NCBI GenBank assembly: GCA_016866785.1
Contig: VGLH01000017.1
Span: 1-40,586 of the forward strand
Direction of reading: 5' to 3'
Length of the DNA stretch: 40,586 bases
From: Candidatus Poribacteria bacterium
GTDB taxonomy: Bacteria > Poribacteria > WGA-4E > GCA-2687025
The translations under genes and the position numbers were made by a program. The stretch's first letter is position 1. Each line of letters starts with the position of its first letter. Under the pieces are notes generated by a model, which saw nothing but the letters and a program-made list of their open reading frames with translations, searched no databases and was not told the origin of the DNA. This document shows positions 1-8,138 of the stretch, one piece after another.

Positions 1-2
1 AG

Positions 3-2048
3 ATGGAGAGCGTCCTCTACGCGGTCGTCCTCAAGACGCCACAGGGGATCGACTTCCGTCCGGCGGAGAAGACGGACGTCGACGCGCTCGAGGCGGCGGA
101 ACGGGAGCTCGCGCGGCTCCGTCCGAAGTGGGAGCGCGAGGGAGTCATCCCGACGGAAGCAATACCGACCGGTGACAAAACAGGCTCTGACCCCTACGCT
201 CGAGGAACAGACTTGCCGCTCAAGCGCGGAGAAACGCATTGGAGTCATCTTTTCTCTCCGCGGCAGTTGCTTGCGATGGGGACGCTCGTCGAGGAGTTGC
301 GCCGCCTGCGGCCTGAGATCGTGAGGGCGGAGGGCGCGGAACTCGGCGAGGCGGTGATGCACCTGTTGGCGTTCGCTATGGACAAAGTAGCGAACCATAA
401 CTGCGCATCGAGCAAATGGGAGAACACGCGGCAAGTTATCAAAGGCAAGTTCGACCGTCACGACTTCGCTTTTCGAGCGACGTTCGCGGAAATGGCGACG
501 TGCGTCGCGGGGAGCGGGCTCGAATGGGCGATAGACAACGTCCTCGACGCCTACGAGGCGCTCGCGAAACTCCCGCGCGTCGAGAACGCGCAACCCGTCG
601 TCGTGACGCAGGGGAGCGCGACGCACCTCGTCGAGGTGGACGACGGGAGCGTCGCGGCGGTCGTCGTCGACCCACCCTACGCGGACAACGTCCAGTATGC
701 GGAGCTCGCGGACTTCTTCTACGTCTGGCTGAAGCGGACGCAGGGGCACCGCCGTCCGGAGTGGTTCTCGACGCCGCTCTGCGACCCGTCCGAAGAGGCG
801 GTCGTCAACGTCTCGCGGTTCCGCGCGAGTCCGAAGGTTCCGGCGAAGGACGCGAAGGAGCGCGCCTACCAGCGCTATGACGCCTTGATGACGGAGGTGT
901 TCCGCGAAGCGCGCCGGGTTCTCCGTGACGACGGCGTGTTGACGGTGATGTTCACGCACAAGAAGCAGGAGGCGTGGGCGTCGCTCTTCGAGTCCCTCAT
1001 CGAGGCGGGGTTCACGGTCACCGCGACGTGGCCCGTCCGGACGGAGAGCGAGCACAGCCTGCATCAGGCGGGGAAGAACGCGGCGCAGAGCACGGTGATC
1101 CTTGCGTCGCGGAAGCGTCCCGACGACGCGGGTCTTGGGCTCTTCAATGACGCGATGCGCGAGGAGATACGGGGGGCGGCGCGTCAGGCGGCGGCGGCGC
1201 TCGCGGCGCAGGGGTTGACGGGCATTGACGGTCTCGTCGGTTCGTTCGGGAAGGCGATGGAGGTGTTCAGCGGCTACGCGGAGGTGCGGACGGACACGGG
1301 TCAGCGTGTCGGCGTCGCGGAGGCGATAGAGACGGCGGCGGACGCCGTCGCGGAGTGGCGTATCGAGCAGCTCGCGGCGCGGGGCATCGAGGGGTTGGAC
1401 GCGGAGAGCCGGTTCGCGCTTCTGTGCTGGGACACGCTTCAGGCGCCGGAGTTCCGGTTCAACGAGGCGATGATGCTGGGTCGCGCCGTCGGGATGGACG
1501 TGGACGCGCTCATCGGCGCCGGGTTGCTCGTCAAGAAGGGCGAGCAGGTGCGGTTGCTTCCGGCGTCGGAGCGCCGTCGAGAGCGCGCCGTCCGGCGGGA
1601 CACCGCGGAGGCGCAACTGATGTTGTTCGGCCTGCCGAAGCGGGGTCGGGCGCGGCGCGCGCGGTCGGTGCATCCGTTGGACGAGGTGTTCGCCAGCGGG
1701 ATCGATGCGTGCCACGCGGTCGCGCTTCGGTACGCGGACGCGGGCGGCGGGGACGCGGGTATCGGCGCGGTGAAGGGGATGGCGCGTCAACAGGGTTGGA
1801 GCCGCGAAAGCCCGCCCGCCCGGCTCATGGAGGCGCTCGTCCGGGCGGCTCCGGCGTCCGTGCGGTTCGGTGGCAAGGGGGAGAAGGTCGCGGAGACGTA
1901 CCCGGAGTTTCGGGCGTGGCACGCCTTGTTGAATCCGGTGTTCGGCATGGAACCGCTGGAGTGGAAGCGCCCCGTGAATGTGCAACCGTCGTTGCATGGG
2001 ATGGACGACGAAGCCGACGCGGACGAGTCCGATGGCGACGAGGAATAA
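3..2048 (+). CDS. DNA adenine methylase, DUF1156-type (5' partial)
   Basis: Predicted N6-adenine DNA methyltransferase of the large DUF1156-type family. The catalytic DPPY motif is at residues 223-226 (counted from the Met at position 3), inside VVVDPPYADNVQYAEL, and is followed by the FFYVWLKR stretch typical of these enzymes. A second Rossmann-like part (VLRDDGVLTVMF) and a long C-terminal helical region follow. The Met at base 3 is probably internal: family members are usually several hundred residues longer and carry the DUF1156 domain before this point, so the gene is cut by the window edge. It ends 3 bases before the helicase gene, so the two are probably cotranscribed. The frequent TTG leucine codons look different from the rest of the window, which fits horizontal transfer. 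The likely role is host DNA modification in an anti-phage cassette; that role is inferred. Confidence 0.85.
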   Translation: MESVLYAVVLKTPQGIDFRPAEKTDVDALEAAERELARLRPKWEREGVIPTEAIPTGDKTGSDPYARGTDLPLKRGETHWSHLFSPRQLLAMGTLVEELRRLRPEIVRAEGAELGEAVMHLLAFAMDKVANHNCASSKWENTRQVIKGKFDRHDFAFRATFAEMATCVAGSGLEWAIDNVLDAYEALAKLPRVENAQPVVVTQGSATHLVEVDDGSVAAVVVDPPYADNVQYAELADFFYVWLKRTQGHRRPEWFSTPLCDPSEEAVVNVSRFRASPKVPAKDAKERAYQRYDALMTEVFREARRVLRDDGVLTVMFTHKKQEAWASLFESLIEAGFTVTATWPVRTESEHSLHQAGKNAAQSTVILASRKRPDDAGLGLFNDAMREEIRGAARQAAAALAAQGLTGIDGLVGSFGKAMEVFSGYAEVRTDTGQRVGVAEAIETAADAVAEWRIEQLAARGIEGLDAESRFALLCWDTLQAPEFRFNEAMMLGRAVGMDVDALIGAGLLVKKGEQVRLLPASERRRERAVRRDTAEAQLMLFGLPKRGRARRARSVHPLDEVFASGIDACHAVALRYADAGGGDAGIGAVKGMARQQGWSRESPPARLMEALVRAAPASVRFGGKGEKVAETYPEFRAWHALLNPVFGMEPLEWKRPVNVQPSLHGMDDEADADESDGDEE

Positions 2049-2051
2049 GCG

Positions 2052-5000
2052 ATGGCGCGTCGAAAGAAGCCGGGAAGTCTCCGTTCGGTCGCCTGGAAGC
2101 GGTTCGTTCACGCTCCCGACGCGGAACTGCTGGAATCGCTCTACGTTCCGGCGTTGAGTCGCGCGGCGCGCTACGACCGGTGTTGCGCCTACTTTTCGAG
2201 CAGCGTTCTTTCGACGGCGGCGCGGGGATTCGGCGGCTTCATTCAGAACCTTCTCGCGCTCGGCGATGGGGCTCCGAAGCCGTCGGCGCGGCTGCTCGTC
2301 AACGAGCAGTTGAACCCGCGCGACCTCGACGCCTTGCTGGCGACGGGCGACGACCGAAACCTCGGCGGACAACTCCTCAAGCAGTTCAAGTCACCCCAAG
2401 AGGGGCTTGAGCGAGAGCGTCTGAAGATGCTCGCGTGGCTCGTCGCGAGCGGTCTCATGGCGGTTCGCGTCGGGTTGATGCGCCGGACGCGCGGGATACT
2501 CCACGCGAAGTTCGGAGTTGTGACGGACGCGCGGGGGAACCGTCTCGCGTTCATGGGGAGCGGCAACGAGACGGGCGAGGCGTTGACGGAGAACTACGAG
2601 GAGCTCGAAATCCGCGCGTCGTGGCAGGACGCCGAGTTCGTCGAGAACTACGCGCGGCGGTTCGAGGCGATATGGAACAACCAGGACGCCGATGTCGTGT
2701 CCGTTCCTCTTCCGGAGGCGGTGCGGGAGCGACTTGTCCAGTTCGCGCCGGAGGAACCTCCCGTCGAGGAAGCGACCGCGACGAAAGAGGCGGCGTCCGT
2801 CGCGATGTTGTGGCATTTCCTCGCGGAAGCGGGGTATCTCCCGAACGGCGACGCCGCCTGCGATGCGACGGCGTTCGTTGACCTTTGGCCCCATCAGAAA
2901 CGCGTTGTCGAGGATGTCGTATCGGCGTTTCCGGAGGGTCGTCTGCTCTGCGACGAAGTCGGAATGGGCAAGACGATTGAGGCGGTCGTCGCGTTGAAGC
3001 GATTGCTCTGCGGTCGTGGGGTGCGGCGCGCGTTGCTTCTCGTTCCGGCGGGGCTGTTGCGGCAGTGGCAGGAGGAGTTGCGCGAGAAGGGCGGATTGTT
3101 CGTTCCCGTCTGGGATAACGGGTGGCTGACTCACGCGGGCGGTCGTCGGGAACCGGTCGACGAATCGGTCGTCTTCGTGGAACGCGATGTTCTTCTGGTG
3201 AGTCGGGAATGGGCGCGGTTGGCGGGTCATCGGGAGCGATTGTTGACGGCTCCGACGTGGGACCTGGTTCTGTTGGATGAGGCGCACGCTGCGCGACGGG
3301 CGCGACCGATAGAGGGCGAGTTCAACAGCGGGAATCTGCTTCTCGATCTGTTGCGGCAGTTCCAACTGAAGCGACGAGCGCGCGGGATACTGCTCCTGAG
3401 CGCGACGCCGATGCAGACGAAGCCGTGGGAGCCGTGGGATTTGCTGTCCGTGTTGGGCGTCGGGGGACAGTGGCTCGCGGAGTTCCGCGATATTCGGAGC
3501 TACTACGAAGGCATCGAGGAGCTCCGCGTCATGTTGCCGTCGGAGGCGCGGTCGCGGGCGATGTCGCGTCTCGCGTTGTCCGACCCGTCGTTTCCGGGGT
3601 CACCGGACGGGAAACGACATGAGTCGGTGGACGAGCTCGCGTCGGACTTACAGTTTGCCATTGCCGATCAGCGCGAGAGGTTCGCGGAATGGCTCCGACA
3701 AGGGAGTCCGTTGTCGCGTCGGATGCACCGGAACACGCGAGAGACGTTGAGGAAGTACTATCGGCAGGGACTTCTCGACACGGCTCCGCCGGAACGGCGC
3801 GTGGACGACGTCGTGTTCGACTACGAGGACGCGCAAGAACGGAAGTGCTACGACGCCGTTCGGAGCTACATCAACAAGCGCTTCGAGGCATTGGAGGGAC
3901 AGAAGAAGGGCAAGGGGTTCGTGATGACGGTTTACCTGCGGCGGGCGTCGAGTTCGCCGTTGGCGATTCGTCGGAGTCTGGAGCGTCGTCACGAGAAACT
4001 GAAGGGTGTCGCGGAGCGTCGCGCTGTGGACGTTTTCTACATCGAGGGCGACGAGGAGTTGGACGCTCGCGACCTGAGCGACGCGGACGCGGACATCGAA
4101 AAGGTCGACCCGGCGTTGCCGACGGACCCGAACGAGGCGGCGGCGGAGATACAGGAGATTGACACAGTAGTCGGTCGCCTCGACGGGTTGGGAGCGACGG
4201 ACAGCAAGTTCGCGGAGTTTCTGCGCGTTGTGCGTGACCTGACGGGTTCGGGACGCCGAGCGCTCGTGTTCACGGAGTATACGGACACGATGGAGTACCT
4301 CCGCGAGCACCTTCGGCACGAATACGGCATCTCGTTGGCGTGCTACAGCGGACAAGGAGGGAGCGTCCGCAAGAACGACACGTGGGCGAAGGTATCGAAA
4401 GCGGAAATAACGCAGCGACTCGCGGACGGACACATTCGCGTGTTGCTCTGCACGGACGCGGCGAGCGAAGGATTGAACCTCCAGGCGGCGAACGCGCTCA
4501 TCAACTACGACCTTCCATGGAACCCCAGCAAAGTCGAACAGCGCATCGGTCGGATAGACCGCATCGGGCAACGAGAGCCCGAGTTACCGATCCGCAATCT
4601 GTTTCTGCGGAACAGCGTGGATATGAAGGTCTATCAGGCGTTGAGAACGCGTTGCCGGTTGTTCGAGCAGTTCGTCGGGCGGATGCAACCGGTGCTTGCG
4701 TTGGCTCGAAAGACGTTGTTGCGCGATAGCTTGAACGCCGCGAACGTCGAGGCGTTTCTTGCCTCGCTTGAGAACGAGGCTCAGGGAATCGAGTCCGACC
4801 CGCTGGCTTCGAGCGTCTTTTCCGACGCAGACGCCGATGCAACGAGCGACAGCGCGGTTCCGTCGGCGACAAAAGAAGATTTCCACGAAGCCTTGAAGAT
4901 GACGGCACAGGCGGGAAGCGGGCTGACGATACGGCGAACGAAGGAGTCGGAATCGTGGCGCATCGGTGGATTACGACCGCGCGTCGTCACGGTGACGACT

Positions 5001-5687
5001 TCGCGCGACACGCTGGAGCGGAAAGAGAACGTCGAACCGCTGACGGTCGGAGCTCCGGTTGTCGAAGAAATTCGGCAGCAGTTCGCGTTTCCGTCGCGGG
5101 TTCCTCTTGTGTTGGCGAGTTCGGAGTTTGGTTCGTTTCGATGCGTTGAAGCGCGGTGGATTGGGAGAGAGAGCATCGAAGCCGTCGAGTCGGCGGGACA
5201 ACTCCGAAGGCTTCTCGATGAGTGGGACGGAGCGCCAGTGTCGCCAGAATCCTGCATCCACGCATCGGATGCGGCAAGAGCAGAAGCGACGCGACGATCG
5301 ACGGAGCTCGTCGACCGCGCCCGCGAACGCGAGGAACAAGGTCTCGCGGCGCAAGTCGAGGCGGCGCGATTGCGGCTTCTGCGGGAACTCGGAAGGACGC
5401 TCCGGTGCTCCGGTCGCGGCGATTTGCGAGCGCTTCTGGCGCAACAGATACGCCACGAGAAGCCGTCGAGCGACGGAACGATGCGTTACAAGTCCGCCCA
5501 ACAGCGTTTGCGAGGACGCGAGTGGACGGCGGACGACACGCAGGACATCGAGAGCGACGTGGCGGCGATGAAGGACCCCGAGAAGAAAGCGCGGGGTACC
5601 GGAAGCGTCCTCGATGCGGCTCTCCACGATCCTCGGTGGAGGTGTCGGGCGTCAACCGTTGTCACAACCGCGAGCGAAGACCGATAG
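2052..5687 (+). CDS. PLD-like nuclease/SNF2-family helicase fusion
   Basis: A 1211-residue protein with an N-terminal phospholipase D-like domain and a C-terminal SNF2/DEAD-like helicase. The PLD part shows HAK at 151-153 with Asp159 and a following GSGNETGE stretch. The helicase has Walker A GMGKT at 304-308, DEAH at 409-412, LLLSATP motif III, and a C-terminal RecA domain with ASEGLNLQ and QRIGRIDRIGQ at about 830-840. The last 350 residues are charged and not recognised. Only one HxK motif is visible, so nuclease activity would need a dimer or may be absent. It starts 3 bases after the methylase stop. Methylase plus PLD plus SNF2 helicase recalls DISARM-like and other methylation-linked defence loci. 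Related proteins are known beside DUF1156 methylases and DUF499 ATPases; a DUF499 gene would have to lie upstream of this window. Confidence 0.88.
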   Translation: MARRKKPGSLRSVAWKRFVHAPDAELLESLYVPALSRAARYDRCCAYFSSSVLSTAARGFGGFIQNLLALGDGAPKPSARLLVNEQLNPRDLDALLATGDDRNLGGQLLKQFKSPQEGLERERLKMLAWLVASGLMAVRVGLMRRTRGILHAKFGVVTDARGNRLAFMGSGNETGEALTENYEELEIRASWQDAEFVENYARRFEAIWNNQDADVVSVPLPEAVRERLVQFAPEEPPVEEATATKEAASVAMLWHFLAEAGYLPNGDAACDATAFVDLWPHQKRVVEDVVSAFPEGRLLCDEVGMGKTIEAVVALKRLLCGRGVRRALLLVPAGLLRQWQEELREKGGLFVPVWDNGWLTHAGGRREPVDESVVFVERDVLLVSREWARLAGHRERLLTAPTWDLVLLDEAHAARRARPIEGEFNSGNLLLDLLRQFQLKRRARGILLLSATPMQTKPWEPWDLLSVLGVGGQWLAEFRDIRSYYEGIEELRVMLPSEARSRAMSRLALSDPSFPGSPDGKRHESVDELASDLQFAIADQRERFAEWLRQGSPLSRRMHRNTRETLRKYYRQGLLDTAPPERRVDDVVFDYEDAQERKCYDAVRSYINKRFEALEGQKKGKGFVMTVYLRRASSSPLAIRRSLERRHEKLKGVAERRAVDVFYIEGDEELDARDLSDADADIEKVDPALPTDPNEAAAEIQEIDTVVGRLDGLGATDSKFAEFLRVVRDLTGSGRRALVFTEYTDTMEYLREHLRHEYGISLACYSGQGGSVRKNDTWAKVSKAEITQRLADGHIRVLLCTDAASEGLNLQAANALINYDLPWNPSKVEQRIGRIDRIGQREPELPIRNLFLRNSVDMKVYQALRTRCRLFEQFVGRMQPVLALARKTLLRDSLNAANVEAFLASLENEAQGIESDPLASSVFSDADADATSDSAVPSATKEDFHEALKMTAQAGSGLTIRRTKESESWRIGGLRPRVVTVTTSRDTLERKENVEPLTVGAPVVEEIRQQFAFPSRVPLVLASSEFGSFRCVEARWIGRESIEAVESAGQLRRLLDEWDGAPVSPESCIHASDAARAEATRRSTELVDRAREREEQGLAAQVEAARLRLLRELGRTLRCSGRGDLRALLAQQIRHEKPSSDGTMRYKSAQQRLRGREWTADDTQDIESDVAAMKDPEKKARGTGSVLDAALHDPRWRCRASTVVTTASEDR

Positions 5688-5777
5688 CGGCGTGGTGAGA
5701 GTGCTCGGCAACGACAGGAAAGTGCCGGGCAGGATTCCGTAGTCCGGGGTCGGGCGGGGGCGCGGTCGCCCTGCGGA

Positions 5778-5789
5778 GCGTCTAGACGC
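5778..5789. repeat. 12-bp perfect palindrome after the helicase gene
   Basis: GCGTCTAGACGC reads the same on both strands. It lies about 90 bases after the helicase stop, in the 141-base gap before the small - strand ORF. There is no T-tract, so it is not a convincing terminator. It could be a protein-binding site or chance in GC-rich DNA. Confidence 0.35.
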
Positions 5790-5828
5790 CTTCCCGGGGC
5801 GGGACTCTGGCGACGGTCGTTTGAGCCC

Positions 5829-6278
5829 CTACCTATCTGCCTGGCAGATAGGCGTTTCGTACGTTTCCGCATCGGGCGCGTCGCCAACGAGATAGACGCG
5901 CCTTTCGATTTCGCTGCGTTCGACCACGACGCGCAACCCCCCGCCTTGGGAAACCCCCCTCCGCGCCTTTCGACCCGTCCACGTATCGAGCCAAAGCAGA
6001 AGGTCGCCCAACGCAACGTGATGCTCGCAACGCTTGCCGGTTCCCTTCGGGAGCGATACGAACGGGTGGTCTTTCTTTGAACGGCGAATCCTCTGCCTCA
6101 TCGCGGGAACCGAGACGCCTGCGACCGTGGCGGCGTCGGGAAGCGATAGCATCATGTCGCCGATATACCCGCCCTCAATGCCCTTGTCCCGCCAAGACTG
6201 CAACTCGCTTGCGGTTCGCGGTGGCGCGCCGATAGGGAACGTCCCGACGGGCGCGATGGCGAACTCGTGGACGGTCAC
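5829..6278 (-). CDS. Small helix-turn-helix protein, unknown role
   Basis: A 149-residue protein from a GTG start. No strong Shine-Dalgarno sequence precedes it, so the start is uncertain. Residues about 44-100 look like an excisionase/MerR-like helix-turn-helix: LSLPDAATVAGVSVPAMRQ, then RIRRSKKDHP, ending LLLWLDTW. The layout resembles the N-terminal domain of the HTH-DUF4912 protein at 30524. The rest is unrecognised. It faces the helicase gene and sits between that gene and a truncated isomerase remnant, so it probably belongs to the island, perhaps as an excisionase or regulator. Its last codons lie in a perfect inverted repeat. It may be a spurious ORF, but the HTH pattern makes a real gene likelier than not. 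Confidence 0.5.
   Translation of the reverse strand: MTVHEFAIAPVGTFPIGAPPRTASELQSWRDKGIEGGYIGDMMLSLPDAATVAGVSVPAMRQRIRRSKKDHPFVSLPKGTGKRCEHHVALGDLLLWLDTWTGRKARRGVSQGGGLRVVVERSEIERRVYLVGDAPDAETYETPICQADR
5832..5852. repeat. Perfect 10-bp inverted repeat with 1-base centre
   Basis: CCTATCTGCC, one T, then GGCAGATAGG. It covers the last codons of the HTH ORF and stops one base short of its TAG. No T-run follows on either strand. It could be an operator or recombinase site of the island, or a transcript-end hairpin for the HTH gene. A 10-bp perfect arm is unlikely by chance. Confidence 0.55.
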
Positions 6279-6308
6279 AGGCAGCGTAAGCCAACCCGCA
6301 GGGGCGCG

Positions 6309-6491
6309 GAGATAGACGACTCGACCTTCAAGCGCGGCGTTGTCGATTGGGGTGGGTTCGCGGCGGCGCTCGCGGATGTCGGCTACGCGGGCTCGTTCAT
6401 CTACGAGACGCCGCTGGAGGGCGACACGCCACTCGAATGCTTCCGGGGCGTCGCGCCCAACTTCCGGCGCATCCTCGAAGCGGCGGGGTAG
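6309..6491 (+). pseudogene. C-terminal remnant of a sugar phosphate isomerase/epimerase
   Basis: The last 60 codons of this frame encode RGVVDWGGFAAALADVGYAG, then a SFIYETPLEGDTP stretch and FRRILEAAG before a TAG. This matches the last strand-helix unit of xylose-isomerase-like TIM barrels (compare GNVDLRGVMRGLKKAGYQG in the intact protein at 26593). The Glu of IYE corresponds to the last metal ligand. No start or N-terminal two thirds precede it, because the sequence before about 6310-6337 belongs to the HTH ORF region. It is best read as the residual 3' end of a chromosomal gene cut by the island on its left. Confidence 0.72.
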
Positions 6492-6528
6492 GGGCGATCC
6501 GGTTCCCGGTGAGGTCGCTGGATCGGCG

Positions 6529-7113
6529 CTAGCGAGCGGTCTTCATCTGCGCCCAGGTGACCGCCGCCTTGCCGCGCGGTTCGACGGCGAGCCCGCCGAT
6601 GCCGAACGGCCGCGACTTGACGGTCTGCCCGATGAGGTCGAACTGCGCGATGTAGCGTCCCGCTCCGACCCAGGGTCCCACGCTGTTGACGGGTCCCGCC
6701 GGACGCGGCTCCGGCTTCTTGGCTTGGACGTCGCCGACGTCGATGCCGACAGGCTCGTCCGGGTCGTCGCCGGGACGGACGGGCGGGAGGTCGTCGACGC
6801 CCGGGATGTAGCGCTTCTGGTCCCAGCGCCAGAGGGCTTCGTCGCCAGGTCCGAGCAGTCCGAGGGCGTTGTCCATCGCCTGGGGCAGCATCAGCACGGG
6901 CTCCTCGCGCCCGTCTTGAGAGAGCCGCGCGATGGTCGGATAGCGCCCGATGGAACCCCACATGACCTCCGCCTGGGTCGCGTTCTTGAGCGTCAAGATG
7001 ACAGGCTGGCTGCGGTCGTAGGTGGCGCGGTCGGTTGTGAGCATGACGGCTGCGCGGGCGGTTCCCCCGATGGAGAGGGCAAGAAACAGGGAAAAGGCGG
7101 CGTAGCGTGTCAC
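6529..7113 (-). CDS. Secreted protein, Ig-like, with shared C-terminal tail
   Basis: A 194-residue protein. The GTG start at 7113 is chosen because GGAGG lies 8 bases upstream and translation gives a clean signal peptide (VTRYAAFSLFLALSIGGTARA, about 21 residues). The mature part begins with LTTDRATYDRSQPVILTLKN, a pattern seen in BsuPI-like or other small beta-sandwich domains, continues with LGPGDEALWRWDQK, and closes with VGAGRYIAQFDLIG. A proline-rich linker (about 120-145) interrupts it. The last 18 residues, VEPRGKAAVTWAQMKTAR, match the ends of the two LamG proteins next door. It is co-oriented with them, so the three probably form an export group. Function is unknown. Confidence 0.72.
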   Translation of the reverse strand: MTRYAAFSLFLALSIGGTARAAVMLTTDRATYDRSQPVILTLKNATQAEVMWGSIGRYPTIARLSQDGREEPVLMLPQAMDNALGLLGPGDEALWRWDQKRYIPGVDDLPPVRPGDDPDEPVGIDVGDVQAKKPEPRPAGPVNSVGPWVGAGRYIAQFDLIGQTVKSRPFGIGGLAVEPRGKAAVTWAQMKTAR

Positions 7114-7200
7114 GGCGTATGCCTCCGACAATGAAACGGGGCGAGGACGTTGGCACGATGCCACGGACCCCACCCCGTCATGTCAGTCGAACGATGGCAG

Positions 7201-8001
7201 TTAGCGCGCCGTTGACTTGATCTCAGCCCAAGCCGTCGCAGCCTTGCCGCTCGGCTCCACGGCGGTGGCGCTTCCGACCGCCTGGAAGACCTGCTTGACC
7301 TCGGCGGCGCTCAGGGCGCGGTTGTAGATGACGACTTCATCGATCTTGCCGATGAACCCGCCGTCGGCAGCCTTGCCGATCTCTGTCGCCGGTCCTTTGC
7401 TCTTGGGCGACCCACCCGGCGACTCTTGCTCCATGCCGACCGCGCCGTTCAGGTACACCGTCATGAGCTTCTCGCCGTACACTGCCGCGAGATGGTGCCA
7501 GGTGTTCGGGGCGAGCTTCTTGACGCCGAATCCGCCGTCGCCGACCCAACCCGCCGAGTTGACGATGAACTCCATCTCCTTGTCCGGGTTGCGCCCGTCA
7601 TAGCGGAGCGCCCAACCCTCGGCGCCGCGCTGAGCGACGATGCTTCCGCAGCACCCGGCGACGACGCCCTTGACGGGGTCCGCGCTGGCGGCGTTGACCC
7701 ACGCGGCGACCGAGAAGCCCTTCACGGCGGAGAAGTTGAGCGCGGCAGTTCCGGCGATCTCAATGCCCGCATCGCCGTCGAACTCGAGCGCCTGCTGGAC
7801 CTTGCCCGCGACGGACTTGACGGTTCCCACGACGACGCCGTTGTTGCCGCCGACGACGTCCTTGACGTCCTTGCCGCTCACCGTCGATGTGTCCAGCGGC
7901 CAATGACCGACGAGACCATCTTTGGGAAGCTGAGCGAGCGCGGAGCCCGCGAACGCCAAGGCGAGGATCGCTACATGCCAAGACCGAATCTTCGTTCGCA
8001 C
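7201..8001 (-). CDS. Secreted LamG-domain protein (copy 1)
   Basis: A 266-residue secreted protein with a concanavalin-like LamG (laminin G 3) domain. The GTG start at 8001 has AAGGAG about 9 bases upstream and gives a signal peptide ending GSALA before QLPKDG. LamG hallmarks follow: GLVGHWPLD, ALEFDGD, FSVAAWVNA, a cysteine pair in GVVAGCCGSIVAQ, NTWHHLAAVYG and IDEVVIYNRALSAAEV near the end. LamG domains usually bind glycans or matrix proteins and no enzyme site is seen. The C-terminus is VEPSGKAATAWAEIKSTAR. It is a close paralogue of the protein encoded just upstream (8139-8933), so a tandem duplication is clear. The target of binding is not known. Confidence 0.85.
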   Translation of the reverse strand: MRTKIRSWHVAILALAFAGSALAQLPKDGLVGHWPLDTSTVSGKDVKDVVGGNNGVVVGTVKSVAGKVQQALEFDGDAGIEIAGTAALNFSAVKGFSVAAWVNAASADPVKGVVAGCCGSIVAQRGAEGWALRYDGRNPDKEMEFIVNSAGWVGDGGFGVKKLAPNTWHHLAAVYGEKLMTVYLNGAVGMEQESPGGSPKSKGPATEIGKAADGGFIGKIDEVVIYNRALSAAEVKQVFQAVGSATAVEPSGKAATAWAEIKSTAR

Positions 8002-8029
8002 TCTGATTTTCTCCTTATTGGGTGACGGT

Positions 8030-8046
8030 TTCCCGAACGTCGGGAA
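8030..8046. repeat. Short hairpin between the two LamG genes
   Basis: TTCCCGA, loop ACG, TCGGGAA: a perfect 7-bp stem with a 3-base loop. In the transcript it lies after the upstream LamG gene and about 30 bases before the start of the downstream one. It lacks a U-run. It may be an RNA-processing or stability hairpin that tunes the two paralogues differently. Confidence 0.4.
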
Positions 8047-8138
8047 TGGTGCCGAGTCGGAGGGCGGGTTCCAGCCCCGACCTCCGACCCGCCCAGGTAG
8101 CCTTCGTGAACGTCGCGGAACGGAAGAAGCCGCAGCCC

